Shown piece by piece: positions 27,195 through 35,918 of a DNA stretch of 64,000 nt. The translations under genes and the position numbers were made by a program. The notes under the pieces were generated by a model. The model had not been told where the DNA came from and made no database searches. It saw only the letters and a program-made list of their open reading frames with translations. Position 1 is the first letter of the stretch. The number at the start of each line of letters is the position of its first letter. Origin of the DNA: Niallia sp052318935 (lineage in GTDB: Bacteria > Bacillota > Bacilli > Bacillales > Cytobacillaceae). The stretch lies in assembly GCA_052318935.1 (NCBI GenBank), contig JBQRKO010000006.1. One strand, 5' to 3'.

Positions 27195-28490
27195 TTGCAA
27201 AATGTGTTTTCGAAAGAAAGATTATTAAAAGATATCGGCAAGTGCCAACCATTTTCAGGAATAGATCCAGAGGAACTGGCAGAAAAGTTAGCAGCATTAG
27301 TGGAAATTGGTAAAACAGATAAAGGCGGAGTCACACGTTTCCCGTATACAGATGAAGAGAAAAAGGCAAAACATCTTTTTAAAAATTGGATGGAAGAAAT
27401 AGGACTTCAAGTAAGGGAAGATGCAGTTGGCAATATATTTGGACGGTTGGAAGGAGAGGAGCCTGATTTGCCAGTCGTCTTAACAGGCTCTCATTTAGAC
27501 AGTGTACCGAATGGAGGGGCATTTGATGGTCCTCTTGGGTGTTTAAGTAGTTTATTCGCAATAAAGTCTATTATCGACAACGGTCAAAGCATAAAAAGAT
27601 CAATCGAACTTGTTGTATTTGTAGATGAAGAAGGCTCTCGATTTAAAAACGGCATCTTTGGCAGCCGTGTCATGATGGGAGAAGTTGAGGTTAGTGAACT
27701 TACAGACTTTCAAGATGAGAACGGTGAAGTTTTGTATAACACCATGAAAAATAGTGGGTACGATCCGGATAAATTAGATAGCGCTCATCGCCCAAGCAAC
27801 GACATTTATGCATTTTTAGAGGTGCATATTGAACAAGGAAAAAAATTAGAGACAGAACAGAAAAATATAGGAGTAGTAAGCGGGATTGCAGGGCCAGCGA
27901 TTATTTTATTTACTTTCATTGGACAAACAGATCATGCAGGAAATACACCGATGGAATCTCGAAAAGATACGGTAGCAGCCGCTGCTGAATTTATTTTAGA
28001 GGTGGAAAAGGCGCCAAGAAAATTCAGTAAAACCGCCGTTGCAACAGTTGGCAAAATGCATGTTTATCCAAATGGCACAAATGTCATAGCAGGAAAAACA
28101 GAAATTGTTTTGGATGCAAGAGATGTGGACGAACAAGCAAGAGAAGAAATGCTTGTTTATTTAAAGGAGACAGCAGAGAAAATAGCTAAAAGCAGACAGC
28201 TTACCGTTGAAATTCAGGACGGGCTTAAAATCTCTCCAGTTATCATCCCAGATAAAATAAAAACAATCATTAGCAATGCAGCAGAAGTAAGTAGATTAAC
28301 AACCATGTCTCTTCCGAGTGGAGCTGCCCATGACGCAATGACCCTTGGGAAATACGTACCATCCGGGATGATTTTTGTACCTAGTTTAAACGGGAAAAGC
28401 CACTCACCGGAAGAATGGACATCTTTGCCTGATTGCGTAAATGGAGTACAAGTATTAAAAGAATCACTAACAGTACTAGCAAATGAATAA
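27195..28490 (+). CDS. M20-family Zn amidase, N-carbamoyl-amino-acid hydrolase type
   Basis: About 431 residues. TTG 27195 is preferred because GGAGGGG lies 7 bases upstream; an ATG at 27180 lies before that site. Metal and catalytic motifs are GSHLDSVPNGGAFDGPLG, VVFVDEEGSRF, LEVHIEQGKKLE and HAGNTPMESRKD, all typical of the hydantoinase/carbamoylase (AllC/AmaB) family. Substrate unknown. A paralogue sits in the hut-like cluster at 57495-58757, so the two should be compared. Confidence 0.85.
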   Translation: MQNVFSKERLLKDIGKCQPFSGIDPEELAEKLAALVEIGKTDKGGVTRFPYTDEEKKAKHLFKNWMEEIGLQVREDAVGNIFGRLEGEEPDLPVVLTGSHLDSVPNGGAFDGPLGCLSSLFAIKSIIDNGQSIKRSIELVVFVDEEGSRFKNGIFGSRVMMGEVEVSELTDFQDENGEVLYNTMKNSGYDPDKLDSAHRPSNDIYAFLEVHIEQGKKLETEQKNIGVVSGIAGPAIILFTFIGQTDHAGNTPMESRKDTVAAAAEFILEVEKAPRKFSKTAVATVGKMHVYPNGTNVIAGKTEIVLDARDVDEQAREEMLVYLKETAEKIAKSRQLTVEIQDGLKISPVIIPDKIKTIISNAAEVSRLTTMSLPSGAAHDAMTLGKYVPSGMIFVPSLNGKSHSPEEWTSLPDCVNGVQVLKESLTVLANE

Positions 28491-28507
28491 ATAGAGCCTA
28501 AAACGAA

Positions 28508-28552
28508 AAAGACTGTAGGCAAACTCCCCTAAATGGGGGGTGCTACAGTCTG
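28508..28552 (-). terminator. intrinsic terminator of ldh
   Basis: GACTGTAG (28511-28518) pairs with CTACAGTC (28543-28550) around an inner CCCC/GGGG stem. On the minus strand T5 follows. Confidence 0.8.
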
Positions 28553-28578
28553 AAATGAATCTAAATAAATGTTCGTTC

Positions 28579-29529
28579 TTATTCATGTACCGGAGTCATT
28601 ATTCCTTTTAACACCTTTACAGAATGATCAAATTTTTCTTGTTCTTCTTTGTTTAATTCAATTTGAACGATTTCACGAATTCCATCGCGGTTAATAACAG
28701 CTGGAACACCAATGTATACATCCTTATGTCCATATTCTCCATTTAAATAAGCAGATACTGGTAAAATAGAGTTTTCGTTATTTAAGATTGCTTTTGTAAT
28801 GCGAACAAGTGACATGCCAATTCCATAATAGGTTGCCCCTTTTCTTTCAATAATATGGTATGCTGCATCACGAACATTTACAAAAATTTCATCTAAGTCT
28901 TCTTGTCTGAATAGAGGGTTTTTGCTTAATAATGTTTCAATGCTTTCTAAACCAATAGTCGCACGGCTCCATACCGGCAATTCTGTGTCGCCATGTTCCC
29001 CAATAATGGAAGCGTGTACGTTTCTAGTATCCACATCAAAGTATTCACCAAGCATATAACGAAGTCTTGCACTATCTAAAGTTGTTCCAGAACCGATTAC
29101 TTTTTCTTTTGGCAAGCCAGATTCTTTCCAAGTAACATAAGTTAAAATATCAACTGGATTTGTAGCGATTAAGAAAATGCCGTTAAATCCACTATCCATC
29201 ACATTTTTAATGATTTGTTTAAAGATTGCTGTGTTTTTGGCTACTAAATCTAGACGAGTTTCACCTGGTTTTTGCGGCAATCCTGCAGTGATAACAACTA
29301 AGTCAGCAAGGCCACAGTCTTCATATTGACCATTCCAAACTTTTACTGGTGATGGAGCGAATGGAATACCGTGGTTCAAGTCCATTGCTTCTCCTTCTGC
29401 TCTTTTTTCATTTACGTCTATTAACACTAATTCCTCTGCTACTCCTTGGTTAATAAAAGAATAAGCGTAGCTGCAGCCAACTGCCCCAGTACCAATTAAT
29501 ACAACACGATTAATAGCTTGTTTTTTCAT
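28579..29529 (-). CDS. ldh: L-lactate dehydrogenase
   Basis: A 316-residue NAD-dependent L-LDH: GTGAVGCSYA at 13-22, Asp of the NAD fold in VLIDVNEKRAEGEAMDL, the loop residues in LPQKPGETR, the TNPVDILTY segment, and the active-site IIGEHGDTELPVWS. Ribosome site AGGAGAG. It lies 32 bases downstream of lctP on the same strand, so the pair is an operon under the Rex site upstream of lctP. It converts pyruvate to lactate to recycle NADH when oxygen is short. Confidence 0.95.
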   Translation of the reverse strand: MKKQAINRVVLIGTGAVGCSYAYSFINQGVAEELVLIDVNEKRAEGEAMDLNHGIPFAPSPVKVWNGQYEDCGLADLVVITAGLPQKPGETRLDLVAKNTAIFKQIIKNVMDSGFNGIFLIATNPVDILTYVTWKESGLPKEKVIGSGTTLDSARLRYMLGEYFDVDTRNVHASIIGEHGDTELPVWSRATIGLESIETLLSKNPLFRQEDLDEIFVNVRDAAYHIIERKGATYYGIGMSLVRITKAILNNENSILPVSAYLNGEYGHKDVYIGVPAVINRDGIREIVQIELNKEEQEKFDHSVKVLKGIMTPVHE

Positions 29530-29561
29530 AATAAATCTCTCCTTATTTTAAAATTAATATA

Positions 29562-31178
29562 TTAGAATAACAACCAACTGACGAAACCAAGAATGACAAG
29601 TAAACATAAGCTGTATTTAATTGTCACTTTAAATAAGTCACTTTCTTTTCCCGCTAATCCAACTGCAGCAGCTGCAACAGCGATAGATTGAGGGGAAATC
29701 ATTTTAGCCATTGTGCCTCCTAGAACATTGACTGCAACCATCGTTTCAGGTGCAATACCAATTTGTGTAGCTGTTACAGATTGAAGTGGAGCAAATAAAG
29801 AACCACTGTTTACAACAGAACCTGTTAAGAATACACCTAACCAACCTAATACCGGTGCAAATATTGGAAATATAGCACCAGTTGATGCAAAGGCTAACCC
29901 AAGTGTGGAAGACATACCAGAGTAAGTACAAATATAAGCAAATGCAAGTACACTACAAATAGTTAACACAGGTGATAATAATTCTTTTGCTGTTTCTTTG
30001 GCAGTTTCCACTAACAATATTTTACTACAACGGAATAAGATGCTTGCAACTATTATGGTTATAATAATGGCTGTTGTTGTAGATGAAAATAAATCTAGTT
30101 TAAACACAGCGGCATATGGTGTTGCTTCTGGTACAATCGGTGAAAGCTTTATCACATTATTATTTAAAAACGGAATTGGAAGCAGGAATACTAGTTTTTC
30201 CAAAGGTCCGCCAGCAATAAATAAGTTTTTGACAAAAGATAAATTGAATAATGTCACACAAATTGTTAAAAAGATAAATGGCAGCCAAGCAAAAGCGATT
30301 GTTCCAAGTGAATATTTATTGGTGCTTTCCACTTCTTTTTCTTTATTAATGCGGAATATTTCTTTTGGTTTCCATTTCTGCAAGAATAGAGCAAGTGCAA
30401 TCAAACTAACGATTGCTGCAAAAATATCAGCCAACTCAGCTCCTATAAAATAAAGTACAACTGCTTGTGTTACAGCAAAGGAAATACCAGAAACTAAAAT
30501 CGCTGGGAATGTTTGTCTAATTCCTTTAAGTCCGTCAATGATAAAAATTAATAAAAAGGCTACTATTATACTGATAAATGGTGTAATAAGAGCTGTATAT
30601 CTGCCTACAACAAGTCCATCTAAACCAGTTAGAAGGGCTGGAACAGTTACGGGAATACCCATTGCTCCATATGCTCCGCCGGCAATATTTGCGATTAAGC
30701 AAAGGCTGGCTGCATAGATAGGTTTAAATCCAAGTCCAACTAATATAGCTGCTGTGATTGCAACAGGTGCGCCGAATCCTGCAGCTCCCTCTAGAAATGC
30801 TCCAAATGAAAATGCTACAATAAGAACTTGCAAGCGTTGATCTGCTGTTATAAAAGAAATACTATTTTCAATAATGGCAAACTTACCTGTTTTTACTGTT
30901 ATTTTATAGAGAAAAATAGCAGCAAATACTATTGATGCAACTGGCCATATACCAGCTAATGCTCCATATACCGCAGACATTAACACTAATACAGCGGGCA
31001 TTTTATAAATAAAGATTGCAACGATTCCAGCAACAATAATGCTGTACAGTCCTGCAATATAACCTTTTAATTTAAATACAGTCAGCATTAAAATAAAGAA
31101 TATAATTGGAATAGCTGCGACTACTGCTGAGATCCATAAATTATTTAAAGGATCATAAAGTTGATTCCAAACAGTCAT
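29562..31178 (-). CDS. lctP: L-lactate permease
   Basis: A 538-residue lactate permease family member with 12 or more membrane segments. Typical stretches are FGAFLEGAAGFGAPVAITAAILVGLGF near 135 and GSVVNSGSLFAPLQSVTATQIG near 455. First gene of lctP-ldh; the order is reversed relative to B. subtilis ldh-lctP. AAAGGAGATG precedes the start. Upstream are a Rex site and a possible cre. The name lutP would fit a lactate-oxidation context, but the neighbour is ldh. Confidence 0.92.
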   Translation of the reverse strand: MTVWNQLYDPLNNLWISAVVAAIPIIFFILMLTVFKLKGYIAGLYSIIVAGIVAIFIYKMPAVLVLMSAVYGALAGIWPVASIVFAAIFLYKITVKTGKFAIIENSISFITADQRLQVLIVAFSFGAFLEGAAGFGAPVAITAAILVGLGFKPIYAASLCLIANIAGGAYGAMGIPVTVPALLTGLDGLVVGRYTALITPFISIIVAFLLIFIIDGLKGIRQTFPAILVSGISFAVTQAVVLYFIGAELADIFAAIVSLIALALFLQKWKPKEIFRINKEKEVESTNKYSLGTIAFAWLPFIFLTICVTLFNLSFVKNLFIAGGPLEKLVFLLPIPFLNNNVIKLSPIVPEATPYAAVFKLDLFSSTTTAIIITIIVASILFRCSKILLVETAKETAKELLSPVLTICSVLAFAYICTYSGMSSTLGLAFASTGAIFPIFAPVLGWLGVFLTGSVVNSGSLFAPLQSVTATQIGIAPETMVAVNVLGGTMAKMISPQSIAVAAAAVGLAGKESDLFKVTIKYSLCLLVILGFVSWLLF

Positions 31179-31241
31179 GTGAATTCCATCTCCTTTGAAA
31201 AATTAAATTGTTACTTTGATACTGTTAGTATAATCGATAGT

Positions 31242-31319
31242 TTGTGAAATGAATCACAAAAATGTGTCTGTTTTGTGAATTGAACAAATAAAACGCTTTC
31301 TTAAAATTGATGTGTTCAC
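31242..31319. promoter_or_regulatory. Rex operator(s) of lctP-ldh
   Basis: TTGTGAAATGAATCACAA at 31242-31259 is a near-perfect Rex site (consensus TTGTGAAnnnnTTCACAA). A partial second copy TTGTGAATTGAACAAA follows at 31272, and TGTGTTCACA lies at 31310-31319. ATAAAACGCTTTCTT at 31288-31302 is a 12 of 15 match to a cre site in reverse. Rex releases at high NADH, so lactate fermentation genes would be induced by oxygen limitation. Confidence 0.8.
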
Positions 31320-31335
31320 ATTTTCGCCACATTGT

Positions 31336-31700
31336 TAAATGTTCAAAAAAGGAAGTTAGGGCGAAAAGGGTTGAGGTGTGGAAGTCACGAACTGAAGCAT
31401 AGGCGGTGCTATGATTACGAGGATTTTTTACATAACCTCTACCATGTATGATCAATCAATAGATAGAAAAGAGGCATCATCGTTAGCTTCTTCAAAATAT
31501 AATGATTTATACAGTGTTCAAAAAAACTGATGGTTATGAGTAAGTACATATATATAAAGAATGCAGTGAACAAATATTTCAAACCTATCCAAGTCAATGT
31601 TTCCGCGAAAGGAGAAAGAATCCCGTGTTATTTACGATAATTCCGCGAAACAACGGATTCATTCTAACTGGTAATAAAATTAGATTGACACGGAAGAAGT
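31336..31700. repeat. partial family-C repeat and otherwise empty gap
   Basis: TGTTCAAAAAAGGAAGTTAG near 31338 and the following 90 bases (GGAAGTCACGAA, GGTGCTATGATTACG) match the family-C repeat at 41000-41143 in reverse, but the right end is missing. The rest of this gap up to the riboswitch shows no gene; TTGACA at 31684-31689 is a likely -35 for the riboswitch transcript. Confidence 0.5.
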
Positions 31701-31727
31701 ATATTAGGTAAAGTAAGGGTAATTAAA

Positions 31728-31890
31728 TAGGAAATCCACTAGGGGAGCCATTTGGCTGAGACAATTTTTTTGGACCCTTGGAACCTGATCTAGTTCACAC
31801 TAGCGTAGGAAAGTGGAGTCGGCAAATTAAGATTAAATGTACATTTATTAGATAAAAAGCCACTCCATTACAGGGGTGGCTTTTTTGTTG
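31728..31890 (+). promoter_or_regulatory. TPP riboswitch (THI element) with terminator
   Basis: The aptamer has CACTAGGGGAGCC, GGCTGAGA, GACCCTTGGAACCTGATC, TAGTTCACACTAGCGTAGGAAAGTGG (31737-31815). The terminator pairs AAAAAGCCACTCC (31854-31866) with GGGGTGGCTTTTTT (31873-31886). TPP binding should shut the tenA-ykoEDC operon. Confidence 0.95.
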
Positions 31891-31931
31891 GATAAAAACT
31901 CAAATAAGAACAATACGAGGAGGAAAAAACA

Positions 31932-32624
31932 TTGAAGTTTTCACAACAATTACGCAAGGAAGCAGATAGCATTTTTCATGCTATATTTGAACATCCATTT
32001 GTTCAAGGAATCGCAAAAGGAGATTTAAAGGCAGAGCAGCTTATTCATTATGTAAAACAAGATTTTGAATACTTAAATTCCTTTATTCAAATTTATGGAA
32101 CAGCTATTTCCAAATGTGACAACAGAGAAGATATGGAAATGTTTAATGAACAAATTTCCTTTATTTTAAAGAGTGAAATTCACCCACATAATAATTTTTG
32201 CCAAGTAGCAGGCGTTTCATATGAAGATTTGCAAGGTTTTCCACTGTCGCCATCTTCTCATCACTATATTCGCCATATGCTTACTGTTGCACAGCACGGT
32301 TCAATTGCTGATATTATCGCGGTGTTATTGCCATGCCCTTGGACGTATTTAGAGATTGGAAAAAAACTGTTGAAAGAAGTGAACCCAGAACCATCTCATC
32401 CATTTTACGACTGGATCCATTTTTATGGAGGAAGAGATAGTATGGATACTCTTACAGATAAGTTTTGTGCTCGTTTAGATGAATTAGTGGAACATGCAAG
32501 TGAGGAAGAAAAGGAAAAAATGAAAGAATATTATTTATTAAGCTGTCAGCTTGAATATAAGTTTTGGGATATGGCCTATACATTAGAAGATTGGCCGGTA
32601 AAAATGGGGGTTGCTAACGTATGA
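31932..32624 (+). CDS. tenA: TenA, thiaminase II / aminopyrimidine aminohydrolase
   Basis: A 230-residue TenA: Cys135 in VLLPCPWTYLEIG and Glu208 in SCQLEYKFWD match the catalytic Cys/Glu pair, with Asp44 in VKQDFEYL. It hydrolyses degraded thiamine (aminomethyl-HMP) to HMP for salvage. TTG 31932 is used, with GAGGAGG upstream. First gene after the TPP riboswitch; its stop overlaps the ykoE start, so salvage enzyme and transporter are made together. Confidence 0.93.
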   Translation: MKFSQQLRKEADSIFHAIFEHPFVQGIAKGDLKAEQLIHYVKQDFEYLNSFIQIYGTAISKCDNREDMEMFNEQISFILKSEIHPHNNFCQVAGVSYEDLQGFPLSPSSHHYIRHMLTVAQHGSIADIIAVLLPCPWTYLEIGKKLLKEVNPEPSHPFYDWIHFYGGRDSMDTLTDKFCARLDELVEHASEEEKEKMKEYYLLSCQLEYKFWDMAYTLEDWPVKMGVANV

Positions 32625-33217
32625 ATTGGAAAATAAAAGAGGTTGTCTTATTAGTAGTATTATCTGTTGCTTGTGGTGTTGTATATCTTGGATGGTCGAC
32701 ATTATGGCTTCCTATTTCGGGACTTGTTGGACCGGTGGGCGCTGAGTTTATGTTTGGAATATGGGTCATTGCCAGTCCAATTATTGCTTATATCATTAGA
32801 AAGCCTGGAGCTGCGCTGATTGCGGAAGTAGCTGCTGCAGCTGTTGAGCTTTTTACAGGCAGCCATTTTGGTTTAGGGGCATTATTAATTGGTATTTTCC
32901 AAGGAATAGGATCAGAAATAGCTTTTGCGATTTTCCGTTATAAAAAATACAATGCACTTGTTCTAATGCTTTCTGGTGCATTCGCAGGGATTGTCAGTAT
33001 GGTTTATGCAGTAATAGCATATGGATTTAACTATTATACAACAGGGGTTTTAATTGCTACACTTGTCATTCGAATTGTTAGCGGTATGCTCTTAGGTGGT
33101 TTATTAGGAAAAGTAATTGTCGATGTTATCGCGAAAACAGGTGCTTTGAATCAGTTTGCGATTAAACAGCAACAACGCAATAAGGATGATCAAAATGACT
33201 TCGTTGTTAGGATGTAA
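32621..33217 (+). CDS. ykoE: YkoE, substrate-binding (S) component of an ECF transporter
   Basis: A 198-residue membrane protein with six segments, YkoE-like: LGWSTLWLPISGLVGPVGAEFMFGIWVIASPI, then EVAAAAVELFTGSHFG. YkoE is the S-component predicted for hydroxymethylpyrimidine or related thiamine pyrimidines. It overlaps tenA by 4 bases and ykoD by 23. The B. subtilis operon has ykoF ahead of ykoE; here tenA takes that place. Confidence 0.9.
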   Translation: MNWKIKEVVLLVVLSVACGVVYLGWSTLWLPISGLVGPVGAEFMFGIWVIASPIIAYIIRKPGAALIAEVAAAAVELFTGSHFGLGALLIGIFQGIGSEIAFAIFRYKKYNALVLMLSGAFAGIVSMVYAVIAYGFNYYTTGVLIATLVIRIVSGMLLGGLLGKVIVDVIAKTGALNQFAIKQQQRNKDDQNDFVVRM

Positions 33218-34814
33218 TCACCTTTCTGTTCGCTTTTTTAACCAAAAAGAGAAAGTCTTGGAAAAAATAACTGTTTCTTTTCAAGAAGGAGAAAAGGTAT
33301 TAATTCTCGGTCCCAGCGGAAGCGGGAAATCTACCTTGCTGTCTGTGTTTGCCGGCATTATTCCAGAGCATATTGAAGCAGAAGTTAGTGGAGAAGTGAC
33401 TAGAAAACAAAATATCGGCGTCATGTTTCAAGATCCAGACGCTCAATTTTGTATGCATCGTGTAGACGAAGAAATAGCGTTTAGTTTAGAAAATAGAAAC
33501 GTTCCAAGAGAAGAAATGGACGATATTATTGTGAATATGTTGGAGCTTGTCGGGTTAGATATTGACCCGACTACGCTTATTTCTACATTATCTGGTGGAA
33601 TGAAGCAGCGTTTAGCATTAGCCTGTTTGTTGGCGTTAAAGCCAGATGTTTTATTTTTTGACGAGCCAACCGCACAGCTGGATCCGTTAAGCCGGATGGA
33701 AATATTTACATTGTTGAAAGAGACAGCAGAAAAAACGAAGCAAACGATGATTTTTGTCGAACATGTATTAGATGGCTGCATAGAGTGGATGGATCGTGTT
33801 ATTTTGTTGAATTCAAATGGACAGATCATTGCTGATGGAAAACCTGCCGATATTCTCATAAATTACGAAGCGCAAATGGATGAAGCAGGGATATGGAAAC
33901 CGAAAATTTTTCCTCATACATGGCAGGATATTATCCAAGATGAACAACATCCTATTTCGAAAAAGCTGATTGAGCAGCTGGAAACAAGGCAAAATAAATC
34001 AAGTTGCAAAAAAGAAGAAACAGCTCCCGTTATTGAAATAAAAGATTTGGCTATTCAATACGGAAAAAAGCCGGTGCTTCAACATATCGATACAACCATT
34101 CATAAAGGTGAGTGGGTTTCTATCATTGGGAAAAACGGCAGTGGAAAAAGCACCTTTTTAAAAGCAATCGCTCAATTATTGAAAAGAAAAAGCGGAGACA
34201 TCCGGATACATGGCAAAGAACTAAAACGATGGTCTGATAAAGAGCTTTATAAAACGGTAGGATTTGTTTTCCAAAATCCTGAGTTGCAGTTTATTAATCA
34301 GACTGTATTTGAAGAAGTCGCTTTTTCTGGGAGGCAGCAGAAGTGGAGTGAAGAAGAGATCTTCACACAAGCAACGAGTATATTAACAGAATTCGGGTTA
34401 AAAAAGCATCGTGATTTTCATCCATTTACATTAAGCTTTGGACAAAAAAGACGGTTGAGTGTTGCAACGATGCTGCTTTTAGATCAGGATATTCTGCTAC
34501 TAGATGAGCCAACGTTTGGCCAGGATAGAAAATCAGCGCAGCAGCTGCTTGATCTATTAAAAAGGAGACAAGAAGAAGGAACGACCATTGTGATGGTAAC
34601 GCATGATATGGATATAGTAGACCGTTATTCTGATAGAGTTATCTTGTTTGAAAATGGGGGAATTACTTATAATGGCGATCCATTTTCCTTCTTTCAAACT
34701 GCGACTTCTATGAAAAACTCCAGTATTCTTCCACCTCTTCCATACAAATTTTTAATGGAACGAAAGGGGGAGAAACATGTTAACGGGCAATCAATCTTAT
34801 CTATCCACCCTTAA
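33195..34814 (+). CDS. ykoD: YkoD, double ATPase of the HMP/thiamine ECF transporter
   Basis: About 539 residues from ATG 33195, chosen because AAGGATGA precedes it; an upstream ATG lies deep in ykoE. Two complete ABC domains: Walker A GPSGSGKST and GKNGSGKST, signatures LSGGMKQRLALA and LSFGQKRRLSVATML, Walker B VLFFDEPTAQLDP and ILLLDEPTFGQD. It powers uptake together with YkoC and YkoE. The second signature is LSFGQ, a common ECF variant of LSGGQ. Confidence 0.92.
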   Translation: MTSLLGCNHLSVRFFNQKEKVLEKITVSFQEGEKVLILGPSGSGKSTLLSVFAGIIPEHIEAEVSGEVTRKQNIGVMFQDPDAQFCMHRVDEEIAFSLENRNVPREEMDDIIVNMLELVGLDIDPTTLISTLSGGMKQRLALACLLALKPDVLFFDEPTAQLDPLSRMEIFTLLKETAEKTKQTMIFVEHVLDGCIEWMDRVILLNSNGQIIADGKPADILINYEAQMDEAGIWKPKIFPHTWQDIIQDEQHPISKKLIEQLETRQNKSSCKKEETAPVIEIKDLAIQYGKKPVLQHIDTTIHKGEWVSIIGKNGSGKSTFLKAIAQLLKRKSGDIRIHGKELKRWSDKELYKTVGFVFQNPELQFINQTVFEEVAFSGRQQKWSEEEIFTQATSILTEFGLKKHRDFHPFTLSFGQKRRLSVATMLLLDQDILLLDEPTFGQDRKSAQQLLDLLKRRQEEGTTIVMVTHDMDIVDRYSDRVILFENGGITYNGDPFSFFQTATSMKNSSILPPLPYKFLMERKGEKHVNGQSILSIHP

Positions 34815-35514
34815 CCCAACGATAAAATTAGCAACGCATCTTATCCTTATGTGTTTGTTAATGGCGATAACAAATCCGTTAACGACACTGGCGATTTGGA
34901 TTTTTACGCTTATTATCGGAATTAGTATTGGCGGCTGGAGGGCTCCATATTTAGTAAAAGTGTTATTGCCTTATACGATCTTTTTTGTGCTTACCTTTTG
35001 GATGATAGCAGCGTTTGGCAAAGGGGACCATGTCCTAATGGAATGGGCATGGTTTCGCATCACAGAAGAGAGTGTAAGGAACGGACTAACAATCGCGCTG
35101 CGTATGTTTGGATTTGTCACAATCAGTTTATTATTTACTTCAACAACAGATTTAAATTTATTTGTCATGAGTCTTATCCAACAATGCAAATTATCGCCAA
35201 AATGGGCGTATGGCTTTTTAGCTGGATTTCGCTGCATTCCGATGTTTCAAGCAGAACTAGCGCAAATAAAGGACGCCCATCGAATTAGAGGATATAAGCA
35301 TCATGGCAGCTGGAGAGCGTTTATGCGGTATATGGTTCCACTGTTATTACAGGCGATTCGCAAATCAGAAAGAATGGCAATTGCGATGGAAGCACGAGGA
35401 TTTACAGGAACAAGGGAACGAACCTATTACCGATCCCCAACGGTTTCTAAACGAGACTATGTTTATTTTGGTGCAGTATTGATGATAGCAGCTCTTATAA
35501 TATATATAGTATAA
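34777..35514 (+). CDS. ykoC: YkoC, EcfT-type transmembrane component
   Basis: A 245-residue EcfT protein with membrane segments in the N-terminal half and the coupling motif EMARGFTG-like EARGFTGTRERTYY near 205 preceded by AQIKDAHRIRGY near 170, the paired Ala-Arg-Gly type helices that contact the ATPases. It overlaps ykoD by 38 bases; AAAGGGGGAG precedes the ATG. Last gene of the operon. Confidence 0.9.
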   Translation: MLTGNQSYLSTLNPTIKLATHLILMCLLMAITNPLTTLAIWIFTLIIGISIGGWRAPYLVKVLLPYTIFFVLTFWMIAAFGKGDHVLMEWAWFRITEESVRNGLTIALRMFGFVTISLLFTSTTDLNLFVMSLIQQCKLSPKWAYGFLAGFRCIPMFQAELAQIKDAHRIRGYKHHGSWRAFMRYMVPLLLQAIRKSERMAIAMEARGFTGTRERTYYRSPTVSKRDYVYFGAVLMIAALIIYIV

Positions 35515-35543
35515 AGTTAAGTTGCATGAAAATTAGAGGATGT

Positions 35544-35588
35544 AAAAAGCAGTTTATCCCTTTATCCGAGGATAGACTGCTTTTTTTC
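35544..35588 (+). terminator. intrinsic terminator of tenA-ykoEDC
   Basis: AAAAAGCAGTTTATCC (35544-35559) pairs with GGATAGACTGCTTTTT (35570-35585), with a T run. Confidence 0.9.
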
Positions 35589-35592
35589 ATTA

Positions 35593-35800
35593 GGCTATTT
35601 TCTCAAAATTAGTTGTTTTTTACATGAAAAATTGAAGAAGAATTACTCAGCAGACTGAATACACGTAGACTCCTGTGGGAATGCGAGAAAGACGAGACCC
35701 CACAGGAGCGTATGCGACGAGGAGGCTCGACGCTCGCCCACGGAAAGCGAAGTGTATTCAGTCTGCGAATTTAAAAGCAACAATCTATACGAAAACAGCC
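35593..35800 (+). repeat. MITE family A, copy 7
   Basis: 208 bp, GGCTATTTTC to GAAAACAGCC. Flanks TTTCATTA (35585-35592) and TTTCATCA (35801-35808) match at 7 of 8. It is inserted right at the T-tail of the upstream terminator. Confidence 0.88.
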
Positions 35801-35918
35801 TTTCATCAAGAAAGAATATTAAATCGTAATAATTACAATTTACAAACGGTAGAATATATATTACGATAATCAAGATAAAAATAAATGTTTATCATTAAAA
35901 AGAGAGATAGGTGGAAAA

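Noticed and set aside
35840..35918. Fur box upstream of the DinF-like MATE gene
   Set aside because: AATGTTTATCATT matches the core with two errors, but the full 19-mer agrees at only about 12 positions.
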